Positions 40,155 through 49,907 of a stretch of DNA of 64,000 nt are shown here, in pieces. Source of the DNA: Demequina globuliformis. GTDB taxonomy: Bacteria; Actinomycetota; Actinomycetes; Actinomycetales; Demequinaceae. Both the position numbers and the translations under genes were made by a program. The notes beneath the pieces were generated by a model, which had not been told where the DNA came from, ran no database searches, and was given only the letters and a program-made list of their open reading frames with translations. Location of the stretch: contig NZ_BBRG01000001.1 of NCBI RefSeq assembly GCF_000975155.1, forward strand, positions 1-64,000, given 5' to 3'. Positions within the stretch are counted from its first letter, which is position 1; every line of letters begins with the position of its first letter.

Positions 40155-41870
40155 TCAACCGTATCGCGGCGCCACGTGACGGCGCCCGGCCACCACTCGG
40201 ATTCCGCACGGCCCGTGGACGCTTGCCGCGTATCCACACAAGCCCCGAGGCAACCCCGGCATCGGAGCCAAGCCGGCGGCGTCGGTGTTCCGCCGCGGGG
40301 AAGGCATCGACACCGTCATTCCAGGCTGTTCCCACGACGCAGCCATACGCGAACCCGCATTCGGAACGCGCCGTTTTCGCCTACCGGGTGCGACGGCACT
40401 TCGCTCGTGCTGAGTGCCCGGAGCCGCGTCGTCCCAGATCTCAAGCGCCCGCGCTCCACCGAGGCGGGGCCGGCGTTCCGGATCGATTGTCCGTGGAGGC
40501 ACAAACTCCACCCGCGATCCGCTGGCCCGGATTCCCCACCCTTGACGGTGAACGTCGTGGTGACAGCGGGTGCACAACATGACCCCATTCGACAGATCCG
40601 TCCGGCCGCCGTGCTCCCACCACGTGATGTGGTGGGCCTCACAATGCTCGGGCGGCGCATGACATTTCGCACAGCCACCATCGCGCTCAAGCAGCGCCAC
40701 ACGTTGGGCCCGGCTAAACAGCCTCACCCGCCGCCCCAACTCGAGCACTTCACCATCGCGCCCCAGGACCTCGGGGATCACTCCGGCGTCGCCTGCCAGC
40801 CTTCTGAGCTGCTCGAGGGGCACAGGAGTGTTCACACCATCAATGGCGCCCGCCGCACCCTCCGTGTCACCGCCGAGCAACCGCTTGAGATCCTCGACGC
40901 CCATGCGTACCACGAGGGACGTGCGCACTCCTGACGCCTCCGTCTCGCTGCACCCGAGCGCGTGGCGCGCCAGCGCAAAGAGGGCGTCAGCGCGCATCTG
41001 TCCCGCACTCCTGAGGTCCGTGCTCCGTTGGTGAGCGCCAGCCCCAGATTCCGCTCCGCCCGGCCCGCCGGCATCTTGACCCACGCCGGCACCAGAACTG
41101 GCGCGCCCGCCATCGCGCCTGGCGCGGAACTCGTGGGTCACCATCTGCTCGATCGCGGTCATCAATGGCGCGGCGGTCGCGGCGTCCATGGTCCCGTGGA
41201 AGCGGACCATCCCCGTGTGGTCTTCCTTCCACGTGAAGTAGCGCTCCGCATGATGACGGCGTTGGCGCTCGTGAAGTTCTGCGCGATCGACTCGGGCAAC
41301 GGCGCGCGCCACCATGCGTTGCACATCCCTTGCCGAGCGGTCGCGGGCACGGTCGACGAGCCGGCGCTCCATGTCCACGAGGACGGCAGGCGACACCTTC
41401 TCCGACACGTCGTTGCGCCCGCGCACAATCAGTCCCGCTGCGTCAACGGACAGGGAGCCCTCAACGCAGGCGCGGGCCACGACCGGATACTTCTGCACGA
41501 CCGTGGCGGGCGCGCCTCCATCACCTTCGCGTGCCCCCGGCGTCGGAACGGTCCGCGGCGTGAACGCATCACCTGCATCAATGGCCCGCTTCGCTCCAGA
41601 CTCCGTGCCGCCTCGCACCTTCGCAATCAAGCCGCCGGGATCCCCGAATCCCTCCCGGCGTGCGAACCCGCCGCCGGGCAAACTCGGGTCAGACAACCGC
41701 TTCACCTCTCCCGCCAGCCGCGACCCGAAGGCACCCACCACGCGTTCCAACGTCGCTGCGGCAGCCATGACCGCCTTGAGTTGGGCCCGGTCAAGGTCGG
41801 CCACATCGCGCGCAGCGAGAGAGCGCATGACGTCTGTCACTCGCTCGATCTCCGCTGCATCGATTGCCAT
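40155..41870 (-). CDS. DUF222 / 13E12-repeat protein with HNH endonuclease domain
   Basis: A 571-residue protein. The N-terminal ~330 residues are a DUF222 (13E12-type) domain. The C-terminal HNH motif follows: CAKCHAPPEHCEAHHITWWEHGG...NGVMLCTRCHHDVHR, with two CxxC zinc pairs and the HH...N...H catalytic residues. The last 90 residues are low-complexity. This family is multi-copy in many actinobacteria and its role is unknown. ATG 41870 was chosen at the domain start; the region upstream is non-coding and carries two GGGCCGATGC copies. Confidence 0.88.
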   Translation of the reverse strand: MAIDAAEIERVTDVMRSLAARDVADLDRAQLKAVMAAAATLERVVGAFGSRLAGEVKRLSDPSLPGGGFARREGFGDPGGLIAKVRGGTESGAKRAIDAGDAFTPRTVPTPGAREGDGGAPATVVQKYPVVARACVEGSLSVDAAGLIVRGRNDVSEKVSPAVLVDMERRLVDRARDRSARDVQRMVARAVARVDRAELHERQRRHHAERYFTWKEDHTGMVRFHGTMDAATAAPLMTAIEQMVTHEFRARRDGGRASSGAGVGQDAGGPGGAESGAGAHQRSTDLRSAGQMRADALFALARHALGCSETEASGVRTSLVVRMGVEDLKRLLGGDTEGAAGAIDGVNTPVPLEQLRRLAGDAGVIPEVLGRDGEVLELGRRVRLFSRAQRVALLERDGGCAKCHAPPEHCEAHHITWWEHGGRTDLSNGVMLCTRCHHDVHRQGWGIRASGSRVEFVPPRTIDPERRPRLGGARALEIWDDAAPGTQHERSAVAPGRRKRRVPNAGSRMAASWEQPGMTVSMPSPRRNTDAAGLAPMPGLPRGLCGYAASVHGPCGIRVVAGRRHVAPRYG

Positions 41871-42167
41871 ACCTCTACCCCACCAGAGGGGTCTGACACG
41901 CTGTGGCGTCACCCGGGCATCGGCCCGCACCTCGCACGCCACCCAACCGAGGCATCGGCCCGCCCCTCCAAAAGGCCCAATCAGACGCACAAACGCCCCG
42001 CGCAGCGGAACCGCACCAGCACAAGGCCGGCGACGGACCCGCCACACGGGGCGTCGTTCACAACAGCCCCGTCCGCGTCCGGCTTCACACCGTGAGGGAC
42101 AAGGCACCGCCGCACGCTGGGGACGCGCGGTGGGAGCCTCAACAGCGAGCACTGAGCCCGCCAGCGA
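41871..42167. other. Non-coding stretch with two copies of the GGGCCGATGC motif
   Basis: About 300 bases between the HNH gene start and the end of the GH94 gene. GCATCGGCCC occurs at 41917-41926 and again at 41952-41961, both followed by C/G-rich sequence, 35 bases apart. No other gene, RNA or clear hairpin was seen; it must hold the promoter of the HNH gene. Confidence 0.6.
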
Positions 42168-44582
42168 CTAGCCCAGAGTCACCACGACGGACACCTCGGT
42201 GCCCGCCTGCTGAACCGGGATGGGGGCAGACGCATCGACATCCACGCCGTCAACCGTCACCGAAGCGACACCCTTGGACACATGCGAGGGGTTCTTCACC
42301 TCGATGTTGTAGACGGCCCCGCGCCATTCACGGCGCACGGAGAAACCGTCCCAGTCCTTCGGGATGGAGGGGTCGATCACCAGGCCGTCGAAGGCGAGGC
42401 GAATACCGAGGATGTACTTGGTCACCGCGGTGTACATCCAGCCCGCGGTACCGGTCAGCCACGGGTTCTGTGCCTTGCCAAACCACTCGTGGTCGCGCCC
42501 GTACAGGAACTGCACGTACGCGTAGGGCTCGGCGCCACGGACCTCGATGTTGTCGTTGTGGTTGTACGGCAGGATCTTGTCGTAGAAGTCGACTGCCTCG
42601 TCGCCACGTCCCAACATGGCCTCGGCGATAATCGGCCACGCGTTGGGGTGGGAGAAAATCGCGGCGTTCTCCTTGATGCCCGGGTACACGCGCGTCACGA
42701 AGCCCACAGTGTCGTCGACCTCAGTGAAGGCGGGCCAGTTGAGGTGGTTGCCGTACTCCGATCCCAGCAGCTCGCGCACGGAGTCCATGGACTGCTCGCC
42801 GCGCTCCTGCGACGTGATGCCGGCGATCACGGGCCATGCCTGGTGCTCAAGGAAGATCTTGCCTTCCTTGTTCTCGTTGGAGCCGACCTTGACGCCGTCG
42901 CGGGTGTAGCCGCGGATCCACCATTTGCCGTCCCACAGCTGCTCGTCGGCAACGGTCGCAATGCGCTCGCGCTCGGCCGTGTACTTCGCGATCGCCTCGT
43001 CGTCTCCGCGGTGTGCAGCGACCTCGAGGAAGGCGTTGATGGCCCAGGCGTGGAGGAACGTCACGAGCGACGTTTCGCCACCGCCAAGGTTGAGGCAGTC
43101 GTTCCAGTCGGCTCGCAGACCAAGCGCGACACCGTTTTGGCCAATCTGCTCGGCGGAGAAGTCCAGCGCCGCCTTGAGGTGGTCGTACACGGTGGCTTCG
43201 ACGCCATCGGCGAACGGAATCGACTGATCCAGGAAGTCCAGGTCGCCCGTTTCCTTGATGAACTCCACGATGGACGGCACCAGCCACAGGTGGTCGTCGG
43301 AGCAGGTGTCCTCGAGCCCGTGGATGAGGTCGTCGGTGGACGGCGTCGGCACAATGGTGGGCGAAGGGATGTCCGGGAGCTTCTCGGCGTCCGGGTCGAA
43401 CGCCTTGGGCTCAAACAGGTGAATGCCGTAGCCGCTCGAGACCTGAGCGCGCAGCAGTTCGAGGATGCGCTGGCGCGTCTTCGTAGGGTTGGAGTGGATG
43501 ACGCTCATGACGTCCTGAGCGGTGTCCCTGTAACCCAGGCCGGTGCGACCGCCCACCTCGACAAACGACGCGAAGCGCGACCACACCACGCAGGTCTCGG
43601 CCTGCAGGAGCGTCCACGAGTTGATCATCGTGTTCATGCCCTCGTGCGGCGTGGAGATGCGCTGCTTGTTCTGCTTGGCCTTCCAGTACTCGCGCAGGGC
43701 CGCGTACTCGGCGTCCACGTTCGCGAGGTCCGCGTACTTGGCCTGGATGGGGCGGGCGGCCTCGTCGCGCGAGCCGTAGCCCAGCATGTAGACCAGGCGC
43801 TTGGTCTCACCCGGCTGCAGCGTGATGACGTGCTGCAGCGAGCCGCAATGGTTCTGGGTGGTCGCGGACTGGTTGGTGCCGTGGCCGCGCTCGATCGCGA
43901 TGGGGTTGCGCTCGTCGCGGTAGGGGCCAATGAAGTTGTCGCGCAGCGAGTCGTACGACGACGGCGTCTCGGACGAGCAGAAGTAATGGAACGTCCAGGG
44001 CTCGTAGTAGAAGTCGTACTCGATGATCCCGTCCTCATAGGACGAGCCCGAGGCGTACAGCGACATCTGCAGGTTCTGGTTGTCGATCGTGATGGTGTGG
44101 AAGGCGAACTCCACGTAAGAGCCCACGGTCAGCTCGCGCACCTCGTCGGACGTGTTGGTGACGCGGACGTCCCACAGTTCGACGTCGTCCTCGAGCGGAA
44201 TGAAGATGGTGTGCGAGGTGTCGATGCCGCGGTAACTCGACTCAAAGCGCGAGTATCCGAGGCCGTGCGCTGTGGTGTACTTCGCGGCGCCTTCCCCCTC
44301 GAAGGGCTTGCCGACGGGCTGCCAGGCCGACGACCAGTAGTCGCCGTCAGCGTTGTCGCGCACGTAGACGTAGTGGCCGGGACGGTCCAGCGGGACACCG
44401 TTTTGGCGGAAGCGGGAGATGCGCCCGTACTGCGAGGACTTGTAGTACGAATAACCGCCACCGTTGTGCGACAGCACGGTGCACATGTTCTTGGTGCCCA
44501 GGTAGTTCGTCCAGGAGACGGGGACGTCGGGGCGCGTGATGACGTATTCGTCGTTGTCGGTGTCGAAGTGACCGTACTGCAT
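42168..44582 (-). CDS. GH94 N,N'-diacetylchitobiose phosphorylase
   Basis: An 804-residue cytoplasmic GH94 phosphorylase. The catalytic aspartate is in RADWNDCLNLGGG near residue 494, and a C-terminal LTGTAGWMYTAVTKYILGI segment is present. The N-terminus (YVITRPDVP, WTNYLGT) and FASFVEVGGRTGLGYRDTAQD-like region match my memory of Vibrio chitobiose phosphorylase more closely than cellobiose phosphorylase. It would split (GlcNAc)2 with phosphate into GlcNAc-1-P and GlcNAc. It follows the nucleotidyltransferase-mutase gene by 75 bases on the same strand. Cellobiose phosphorylase is the alternative. Confidence 0.85.
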   Translation of the reverse strand: MQYGHFDTDNDEYVITRPDVPVSWTNYLGTKNMCTVLSHNGGGYSYYKSSQYGRISRFRQNGVPLDRPGHYVYVRDNADGDYWSSAWQPVGKPFEGEGAAKYTTAHGLGYSRFESSYRGIDTSHTIFIPLEDDVELWDVRVTNTSDEVRELTVGSYVEFAFHTITIDNQNLQMSLYASGSSYEDGIIEYDFYYEPWTFHYFCSSETPSSYDSLRDNFIGPYRDERNPIAIERGHGTNQSATTQNHCGSLQHVITLQPGETKRLVYMLGYGSRDEAARPIQAKYADLANVDAEYAALREYWKAKQNKQRISTPHEGMNTMINSWTLLQAETCVVWSRFASFVEVGGRTGLGYRDTAQDVMSVIHSNPTKTRQRILELLRAQVSSGYGIHLFEPKAFDPDAEKLPDIPSPTIVPTPSTDDLIHGLEDTCSDDHLWLVPSIVEFIKETGDLDFLDQSIPFADGVEATVYDHLKAALDFSAEQIGQNGVALGLRADWNDCLNLGGGETSLVTFLHAWAINAFLEVAAHRGDDEAIAKYTAERERIATVADEQLWDGKWWIRGYTRDGVKVGSNENKEGKIFLEHQAWPVIAGITSQERGEQSMDSVRELLGSEYGNHLNWPAFTEVDDTVGFVTRVYPGIKENAAIFSHPNAWPIIAEAMLGRGDEAVDFYDKILPYNHNDNIEVRGAEPYAYVQFLYGRDHEWFGKAQNPWLTGTAGWMYTAVTKYILGIRLAFDGLVIDPSIPKDWDGFSVRREWRGAVYNIEVKNPSHVSKGVASVTVDGVDVDASAPIPVQQAGTEVSVVVTLG

Positions 44583-44657
44583 AGGGGGCGGTGTCCGTTC
44601 TGTTCCGTTGAGGTGAAGTGGTGGGGGCCGATGCTCGGGCTGGGTGGGGGCGCGACC

Positions 44658-46850
44658 TTACGCGGTCACGAAGCCCTTGAGCCAGTCCATGAGTTCCGTG
44701 GCCTTCTCGGGGCTGTCTGCTTCGACGAACATGCGTAGGACCGGCTCGGTTCCGGAGAACCGCAGCAGCGCCCAGTTGTCGTTCTCGAGCACAATCTTGG
44801 TGCCGTCGAGGTGGCTGATGGACTCGACCGGGTAGGGGCCGATGTGCGTCAGCGGGTCCGCTTCCAGGCGGCGCGGGACGGCGACACGCATTTCCGGTGT
44901 GGCGGGGACGCCCGCTTCTTCCGTGTAAAGGCGGCCGGTGATCTCGTAGATCATCTCGCGCAGCTCGGAGATGCGCTTGCCGGTGCTGGCGAGCATCTCG
45001 GCGACCAGGGCACAGGCGAAGATGCCGTCCTTACCCAGGATCCATCCGCGCACGGTAAGACCTCCAGAGGATTCACCTCCGAGCACCGCGCCAATCTTGT
45101 CCATGCCCGCCGTGACGTGCTTGAAGCCCACCTTGCACTCGAAGGACTCTTCGCCAAAGTGCGCGGCCAAACGGTCCAGCAGGTGGGTGGTCGCGAGGTT
45201 GCGCACCACGCCGCCCTTTTCACCACGGACTTCGTGGAGGTACCAGTACAGGAGGAGGAGCAGGTCATTGGTCGAGATGTACTCGCCGGTTTCATCAACA
45301 ATGCCGATGCGGTCGGAGTCGCCGTCGGTGGCCATCCCGAGGTCGTACTCCCCCGCGCCCTTTTCGATGATGTTGATGAGGCTGGACAGCCGCTGAAGGT
45401 CGGGAGCCGGCGCGACGCCGCCGAAGAGCGGGTTGTGGGCGCCGTGGATGAACTCGGCGCGCACGCGCATGTCAGACAGAATCGTGCCGAGCGTCAGCTG
45501 GCTCGTGCCGTACATGGGGTCAACCACGACGCGCAGGTCGGACCCACGCACCGCCTCGACGTCGATGATTTTTTCGATGGCGTCGATGTAGGGCTCGGTG
45601 AGCGGCTTGTCCTCGACCATGCCGGCCTTGCGCGCCAGGGCCAGGTCCAGCGAGATGACGTCGTCAACGGACATGGCGTTTGCCTCGTCCTGGTAGCGGT
45701 CGGTCTCCTCGTCCAGCGGCAGCGAGCCGTCGGCCCGGAAGACCTTGACGCCGTTCCACTCCGGTGGGTTGTGGCTGGAGGTGATGATGACGCCGTACGC
45801 GGCGTTCGTGTACGGCGCCGCAAAGGTCACGAGCGGGGTCGGGACGTCGTCCGGGAGCAAGATCACGGGGATGTTGTTGCCCGCGAAAACCTCGGCGGCC
45901 GCTTCGGCGGACTCGCGCGACAGGAAACGGCGGTCGCCGCCAATCACCACACCCTTGCTGCCAATCCCCTGGCGCGTGGCCTCGTTTGCAATGGCCTGAC
46001 ACAGGCGACGCAGGTTGCCCAGCGTGTAGCCCTCGCCAATCACCGCACGCCACCCGCCGGTGCCGAACTTGATGGTGGTATCGGTGTCCTTCTTGGGCAT
46101 AAATAGGCGCTTGAGGACAATGTCCGCGGCAACCTGCAGTTCCTCAGGCGTGTTGATGCCCTGGACCTCGTCGGGATCGAGGCTCCGGTAAGTCACCACC
46201 GTTGAGCCGTCCTGGATGAACTGGCGGGCCACCTCGGTCAGGCGGTGCTCGCCGGTGGCCGCGAGCGCGTCGATCTGCGCGAACAGGCGCTCGGGAGCCG
46301 CGACATAAGAGCCCACGTTGATCTCGTGGAGGTGCTGGCCGGACGCCGTGAGATCCTCAGGCTCCACGATGGCGGTCACCTGGTCACGGTCGCCGCGCTC
46401 AATGCGTCCGTAGGGCAGCGGCTGGTCGACGACCGCCGTCAGCAATGAGAAGTCGGCGCCCAACAGGTGGTGGCGGTTAAGCAAGCCGCGCAGCGAGTCG
46501 GTGCGCAGCAGCGGGGTGTCGGCATACGTCACCAGCAGTGCTGCAGCATCGGCCGGAAGCGCGTCACGGGCGGCGAGCACGGCGTCTCCGGTCCCCAGCG
46601 GCTCGGTCTGCTCGACGTAGGTGAGGTCAGCGCCCAGGTGCTCGCGGATCGCGGTGTCGCCCGGCGCGGTCACGACCACAATGTGGCTGGCTGGCACGAC
46701 TGCGCGCACATTGGCGAGCGCGAGCTCAGCCACGGTGGCGTCTCCCAGGCTCTCGGAGAGCAAGGCGCGCGACGCGTCGTCGGCCCCCGCTGCGAGGACC
46801 ACCGCCGCGGTGACGGGCTTGGCGAAGGGTGAGTCAGCGACATTGGCCAT
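44658..46850 (-). CDS. Fused GlmU-like nucleotidyltransferase and phosphohexomutase
   Basis: A 730-residue two-domain protein. Residues ~5-235 resemble the GlmU uridylyltransferase domain: PLGTGDAV, YADTPLL, YGRIERGD, EINVGSY and EVQGINTPEEL align with its UTP and GlcNAc-1-P sites. However, the GxGTRM loop is altered to LAAGADDASRAL and its lysine is missing. Residues ~245-730 are an alpha-D-phosphohexomutase with phosphoserine TSSHNPPEWNG near 357, metal loop DGDSDR near 510, and phosphate-binding RFSGTEPVLR near 700. It sits upstream of GH94, whose GlcNAc-1-P product fits both domains. A GAGGAG site precedes ATG 46850. Confidence 0.88.
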   Translation of the reverse strand: MANVADSPFAKPVTAAVVLAAGADDASRALLSESLGDATVAELALANVRAVVPASHIVVVTAPGDTAIREHLGADLTYVEQTEPLGTGDAVLAARDALPADAAALLVTYADTPLLRTDSLRGLLNRHHLLGADFSLLTAVVDQPLPYGRIERGDRDQVTAIVEPEDLTASGQHLHEINVGSYVAAPERLFAQIDALAATGEHRLTEVARQFIQDGSTVVTYRSLDPDEVQGINTPEELQVAADIVLKRLFMPKKDTDTTIKFGTGGWRAVIGEGYTLGNLRRLCQAIANEATRQGIGSKGVVIGGDRRFLSRESAEAAAEVFAGNNIPVILLPDDVPTPLVTFAAPYTNAAYGVIITSSHNPPEWNGVKVFRADGSLPLDEETDRYQDEANAMSVDDVISLDLALARKAGMVEDKPLTEPYIDAIEKIIDVEAVRGSDLRVVVDPMYGTSQLTLGTILSDMRVRAEFIHGAHNPLFGGVAPAPDLQRLSSLINIIEKGAGEYDLGMATDGDSDRIGIVDETGEYISTNDLLLLLYWYLHEVRGEKGGVVRNLATTHLLDRLAAHFGEESFECKVGFKHVTAGMDKIGAVLGGESSGGLTVRGWILGKDGIFACALVAEMLASTGKRISELREMIYEITGRLYTEEAGVPATPEMRVAVPRRLEADPLTHIGPYPVESISHLDGTKIVLENDNWALLRFSGTEPVLRMFVEADSPEKATELMDWLKGFVTA

Positions 46851-47001
46851 CGGGGTGCTCCTCAGGTCGACCACAGTGTTTGTTAGGAAACCTACCTAAC
46901 TCCGAGGAAAACTCTATCCCCTTCCACCCGGAACTCCTAGGCCGCATGGCCCGGGTGTCGAGTCGAAACGATTGGCGCGTGCTCGCTTCGCCGCCTGTCG
47001 C

Positions 47002-47751
47002 CTACTTCTGAACCGCCGCCAGCCATGCCCGCGCCTGCGCACGCGCCGCATCCACGGCGGCTCTATGCGCGCGTAAGTCGTCCGCGGAGATCTCGGTCGA
47101 CCCGCCAGCATCGGCGTCAACGGCAGCTGTCAGCGTTCGCAGGGCCTGAAGCCCCTGCCCGGCCGCATCTTGCCGGGCATCGGTGGGCGCATCGGAGGTC
47201 AGCGCATGGAGTTCCTGGTCGAGACCCAGCATGCGCGGCCGGCCCGATTGCCACAGCGACAGCGCCTGTTGCGCGCTCGGCTGCGCCACGATCTGCGGCA
47301 CGAGCGAGTCCTCGAACCACGCAAACTCTCCACGTGCGGATGCGAGCCTCCGGTCCCACGCACTGCGGGCTCCTCCCCTACGCGCCACGGCGATGATGGT
47401 GATCAGCAGCACGACCGCAGCGAGCGCCCATGGCCACCACAGCACACTGTCCGCGTCGGCCGCCGTCTCACCTTCACCCGTGGTCGTAGGCGTCGGCTCA
47501 GGCGCCGAGCTCTGCGTCGCCTCCGGCTCAGGCTGCGCCGTCTGCGTTGCCGTGACGACCGGTGCGGGTTCCTCGGTTGCCGTGGGCTCCGGAGCGGGCG
47601 TCTCGCTCGGGTCTGGGCCGCGCGAGAGCGACGGCAGGCTGGTCGGCAGATTGGAAGGGTCGATGTCGGGCAGGTTCCCACACGCCGTCACCCCCGTTGC
47701 CAAGAGTCCAGCGACGAGCACGGCAGTCAGGCGGCGGGCGGAGGTTCTCAC
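47002..47751 (-). CDS. Putative lipoprotein with transmembrane helix
   Basis: A 249-residue protein: signal peptide with lipobox VTAC (cysteine at 24) and a 70-residue Pro/Thr/Glu-rich linker. A strong transmembrane helix (WWPWALAAVVLLITIIAVA at about 105-123) precedes a helical, Ala-rich C-terminal domain. GTG start with GAAGGA upstream. No family recognised. An anchored linker plus a cytoplasmic helical domain is unusual for a lipoprotein, so the lipid anchor may not be used. Confidence 0.7.
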   Translation of the reverse strand: MRTSARRLTAVLVAGLLATGVTACGNLPDIDPSNLPTSLPSLSRGPDPSETPAPEPTATEEPAPVVTATQTAQPEPEATQSSAPEPTPTTTGEGETAADADSVLWWPWALAAVVLLITIIAVARRGGARSAWDRRLASARGEFAWFEDSLVPQIVAQPSAQQALSLWQSGRPRMLGLDQELHALTSDAPTDARQDAAGQGLQALRTLTAAVDADAGGSTEISADDLRAHRAAVDAARAQARAWLAAVQK

Positions 47752-47955
47752 GTGACGTCCTTCATTGGGGTCAGACCTATACGTTCGACCCTAGCGGGAA
47801 CGGTCCTCGCAGGTCAGCGGGTGAGATGGGCCGATGCCCGGCCTGGGCTTCGCGCAACACTCGGCCCAGAGGTCCACGATCGGTCGCTTCTGCGCTAGTT
47901 TGCTGGCAAGTCCGGCGCGAGGGGTGCTGGCGTCAAGCAGCACAAGGGGGTTCTG

Positions 47956-49089
47956 GTGGTGGAACCGTGGGGTGGTACGTCCAAGCCACAGCGAGCGCCT
48001 CGGCTTCCGGCTCCGGGTTGGCTAGCCGACCCCGCCGAGACGCACCTCGAACGGTATTGGGACGGGTCCCGTTGGACAGGCCGCACACGCGACCGTGTCA
48101 CCAAACTGGAGATGTCGCACACTCCATCCGCGTCTTATGCGCACAGGGCCTACTCGCCCGTCGCGTCACGGTCACAGCGCAGGTGGATCCGTCCGGTGGT
48201 CCTGACACTAGCGATCGCAGTGGTGACGCTCTATGTCTATCAACTCGCCCTCGCACAGGGTTACTTGCCCGCATGGGCAAACATCGGTACCCAGATCGCC
48301 CTCGCCTCGCAACCCTCGGCTCCGGAAGTCGCCTATCCCGTGTACGGCTCGTCGGAACTCGTGACGTACATCGCTGCCCATACGGTCGCCCAGTCAGCAC
48401 GCATCGATGTCACGCACTGGGCCCGCACACACAGCACCGAACACGTGGGTGACGCTGTCCTCGAGGCCTTCACTCAGAACCCGTACGCCTACGTCGACGG
48501 CTACCGCGTCTCCGATGACGGCACCAGCGTGGTCCTTGAGCCAACGTATGTGTACTCCGCGGATGAGGCCGAACACCGCCGCGCGGTCACGAGCCAAGCT
48601 GTGACGACCGGCCTCACCGCCTCTGGGGCCGACGTCGCCACGACCGATTCCGAGCGTGTCACGCGGATCCACGACTACATCGCAACGATCGCAGACTACG
48701 ACTACGCAGCGTATGAACTCATCAATAACGGTGTGCTCGACGACCCTCGTGTCCAGCAATCGCAGGAGGCCTACGGCATCTTCTCGGCGGCTACGGCGGT
48801 GTGCAACGGCTATGCCCAAGCGTTCCTCGCGATGGCTAAGGCAGCCGGCGTTGACGTAGTACAGGTGACGGGCACCGTTTCGAGCGGCATGACAGTCGGC
48901 AATCACGCATGGAACAAGGTGCGCATAGACGGACAGTGGGTCGTTGTCGATGTCACCTGGGACGACCCTGACGTTGGCCTCGCCCCAGGACGGGAGTACC
49001 TCATGCTCCCACCGGGCGATGCCGCGCTCGTCACCCGGGTTGAAGACAGCAACTGGGTCGTGGACACGGCCCTGCTGAGTTACGCCTAG
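47956..49089 (+). CDS. Transglutaminase-like protein with N-terminal DUF2510
   Basis: A 377-residue membrane protein. A DUF2510 motif lies at about residues 20-47 (APGWLADPAETHLERYWDGSRWTGRTR), a transmembrane helix at about 77-97, then an extracytoplasmic domain. That domain has the transglutaminase-like triad: cysteine in TAVCNGYAQ (~281), histidine in GNHAWNK (~316) and aspartate in VVDVTWDD (~333). It is probably a cell-surface peptidase or cross-linker. The start is GTG 47956. Its stop shares CTAG with the convergent gene. Confidence 0.88.
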   Translation: MVEPWGGTSKPQRAPRLPAPGWLADPAETHLERYWDGSRWTGRTRDRVTKLEMSHTPSASYAHRAYSPVASRSQRRWIRPVVLTLAIAVVTLYVYQLALAQGYLPAWANIGTQIALASQPSAPEVAYPVYGSSELVTYIAAHTVAQSARIDVTHWARTHSTEHVGDAVLEAFTQNPYAYVDGYRVSDDGTSVVLEPTYVYSADEAEHRRAVTSQAVTTGLTASGADVATTDSERVTRIHDYIATIADYDYAAYELINNGVLDDPRVQQSQEAYGIFSAATAVCNGYAQAFLAMAKAAGVDVVQVTGTVSSGMTVGNHAWNKVRIDGQWVVVDVTWDDPDVGLAPGREYLMLPPGDAALVTRVEDSNWVVDTALLSYA

Positions 49090-49718
49090 CGGTCAGCGTC
49101 GACGCTGTCGTCGTGGTCCCGTCGTGGCAGTCGCGGCGGCTTGGGTCCCGCCACCAGGAGGCACACGGCCGCGAGCGCGAGCCACGCCCAGCCCACCGCG
49201 ACAACCGGATCAATGCCCTTGGGGTTCCCCGCCGCCGCAAGGACAGCGACACCCTGAGCCCACACACCCAGCGGAACGAGTAGCCCCGCGCACGCCGCGG
49301 CGGCCGCCGCGAGGCGCCAATCCCGCCGGCGCATCGGCCCCATCAACGGTTCCTTCGCCGCCATGCGGCGAGCAAATCGGCTCAATACGTAGAAGGTCAA
49401 GGCGAGGGTGAGCCACAGGGCAACTGCGGTGAGCCGCGTGCCCGCGCGGTCCGCCATTGCGGACACCTGTGAATACTCGAAGGTAGCGGACGCCGTCACA
49501 CCCTTGAGGTTGCCGTCCGGCAGCGAGGCAGGATTAAGCACGTCGCGGTCAACTGTGACCTGAGCAGACGCATCCGGCACCGTGAGGCCCCCGCCAAAGT
49601 AGACCACGGCGATCAACACGGCGATGCCGGCACCGATTGTGAGCCCCTTGGCGAGGTAAGCCCACCGTTCAGCCGGTGTCGTGGACTGCTCGGCGCTGCG
49701 GCTGTACTCGTCGGTCAT
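49086..49718 (-). CDS. Membrane protein of unknown function
   Basis: A 210-residue protein with four hydrophobic helices at about 25-45, 100-120, 135-160 and 170-192. An extracytoplasmic loop lies after the first. It resembles DUF2975-type membrane proteins in size and layout, but this is weak. A strong ribosome binding site (AAGGGGAGG) precedes the ATG. The stop codon overlaps that of the transglutaminase gene (CTAG 49086-49089). Confidence 0.75.
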   Translation of the reverse strand: MTDEYSRSAEQSTTPAERWAYLAKGLTIGAGIAVLIAVVYFGGGLTVPDASAQVTVDRDVLNPASLPDGNLKGVTASATFEYSQVSAMADRAGTRLTAVALWLTLALTFYVLSRFARRMAAKEPLMGPMRRRDWRLAAAAAACAGLLVPLGVWAQGVAVLAAAGNPKGIDPVVAVGWAWLALAAVCLLVAGPKPPRLPRRDHDDSVDADR

Positions 49719-49907
49719 GGCCTCCCCTTGTGCTGCCGCGGATGGTCATGCGGCCTCAGTGATCGTATCTCCCACTCCCAGGGCTTGCCGACATTGGTGG
49801 CGGTCTGCCGGCCCGCTCCACCGCTCCGCCACGCCAAGGCGCTAGCAGTCACTGGGTGCCGGGATCTGCCGCATTCTGCGCGCTGGGTGACTGCCAGGAA
49901 TGCCGGT

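Noticed and set aside
42168-44582. Reading the GH94 gene as cellobiose phosphorylase
   Set aside because: The N-terminal and central motifs agree better with diacetylchitobiose phosphorylase, and the genes around concern GlcNAc; still needs an assay.
42282-44738. 818-codon open frame on the plus strand opposite the GH94 gene
   Set aside because: Antisense shadow of a certain glycoside phosphorylase; composition is typical of reverse-frame reading and there is no ribosome binding site.
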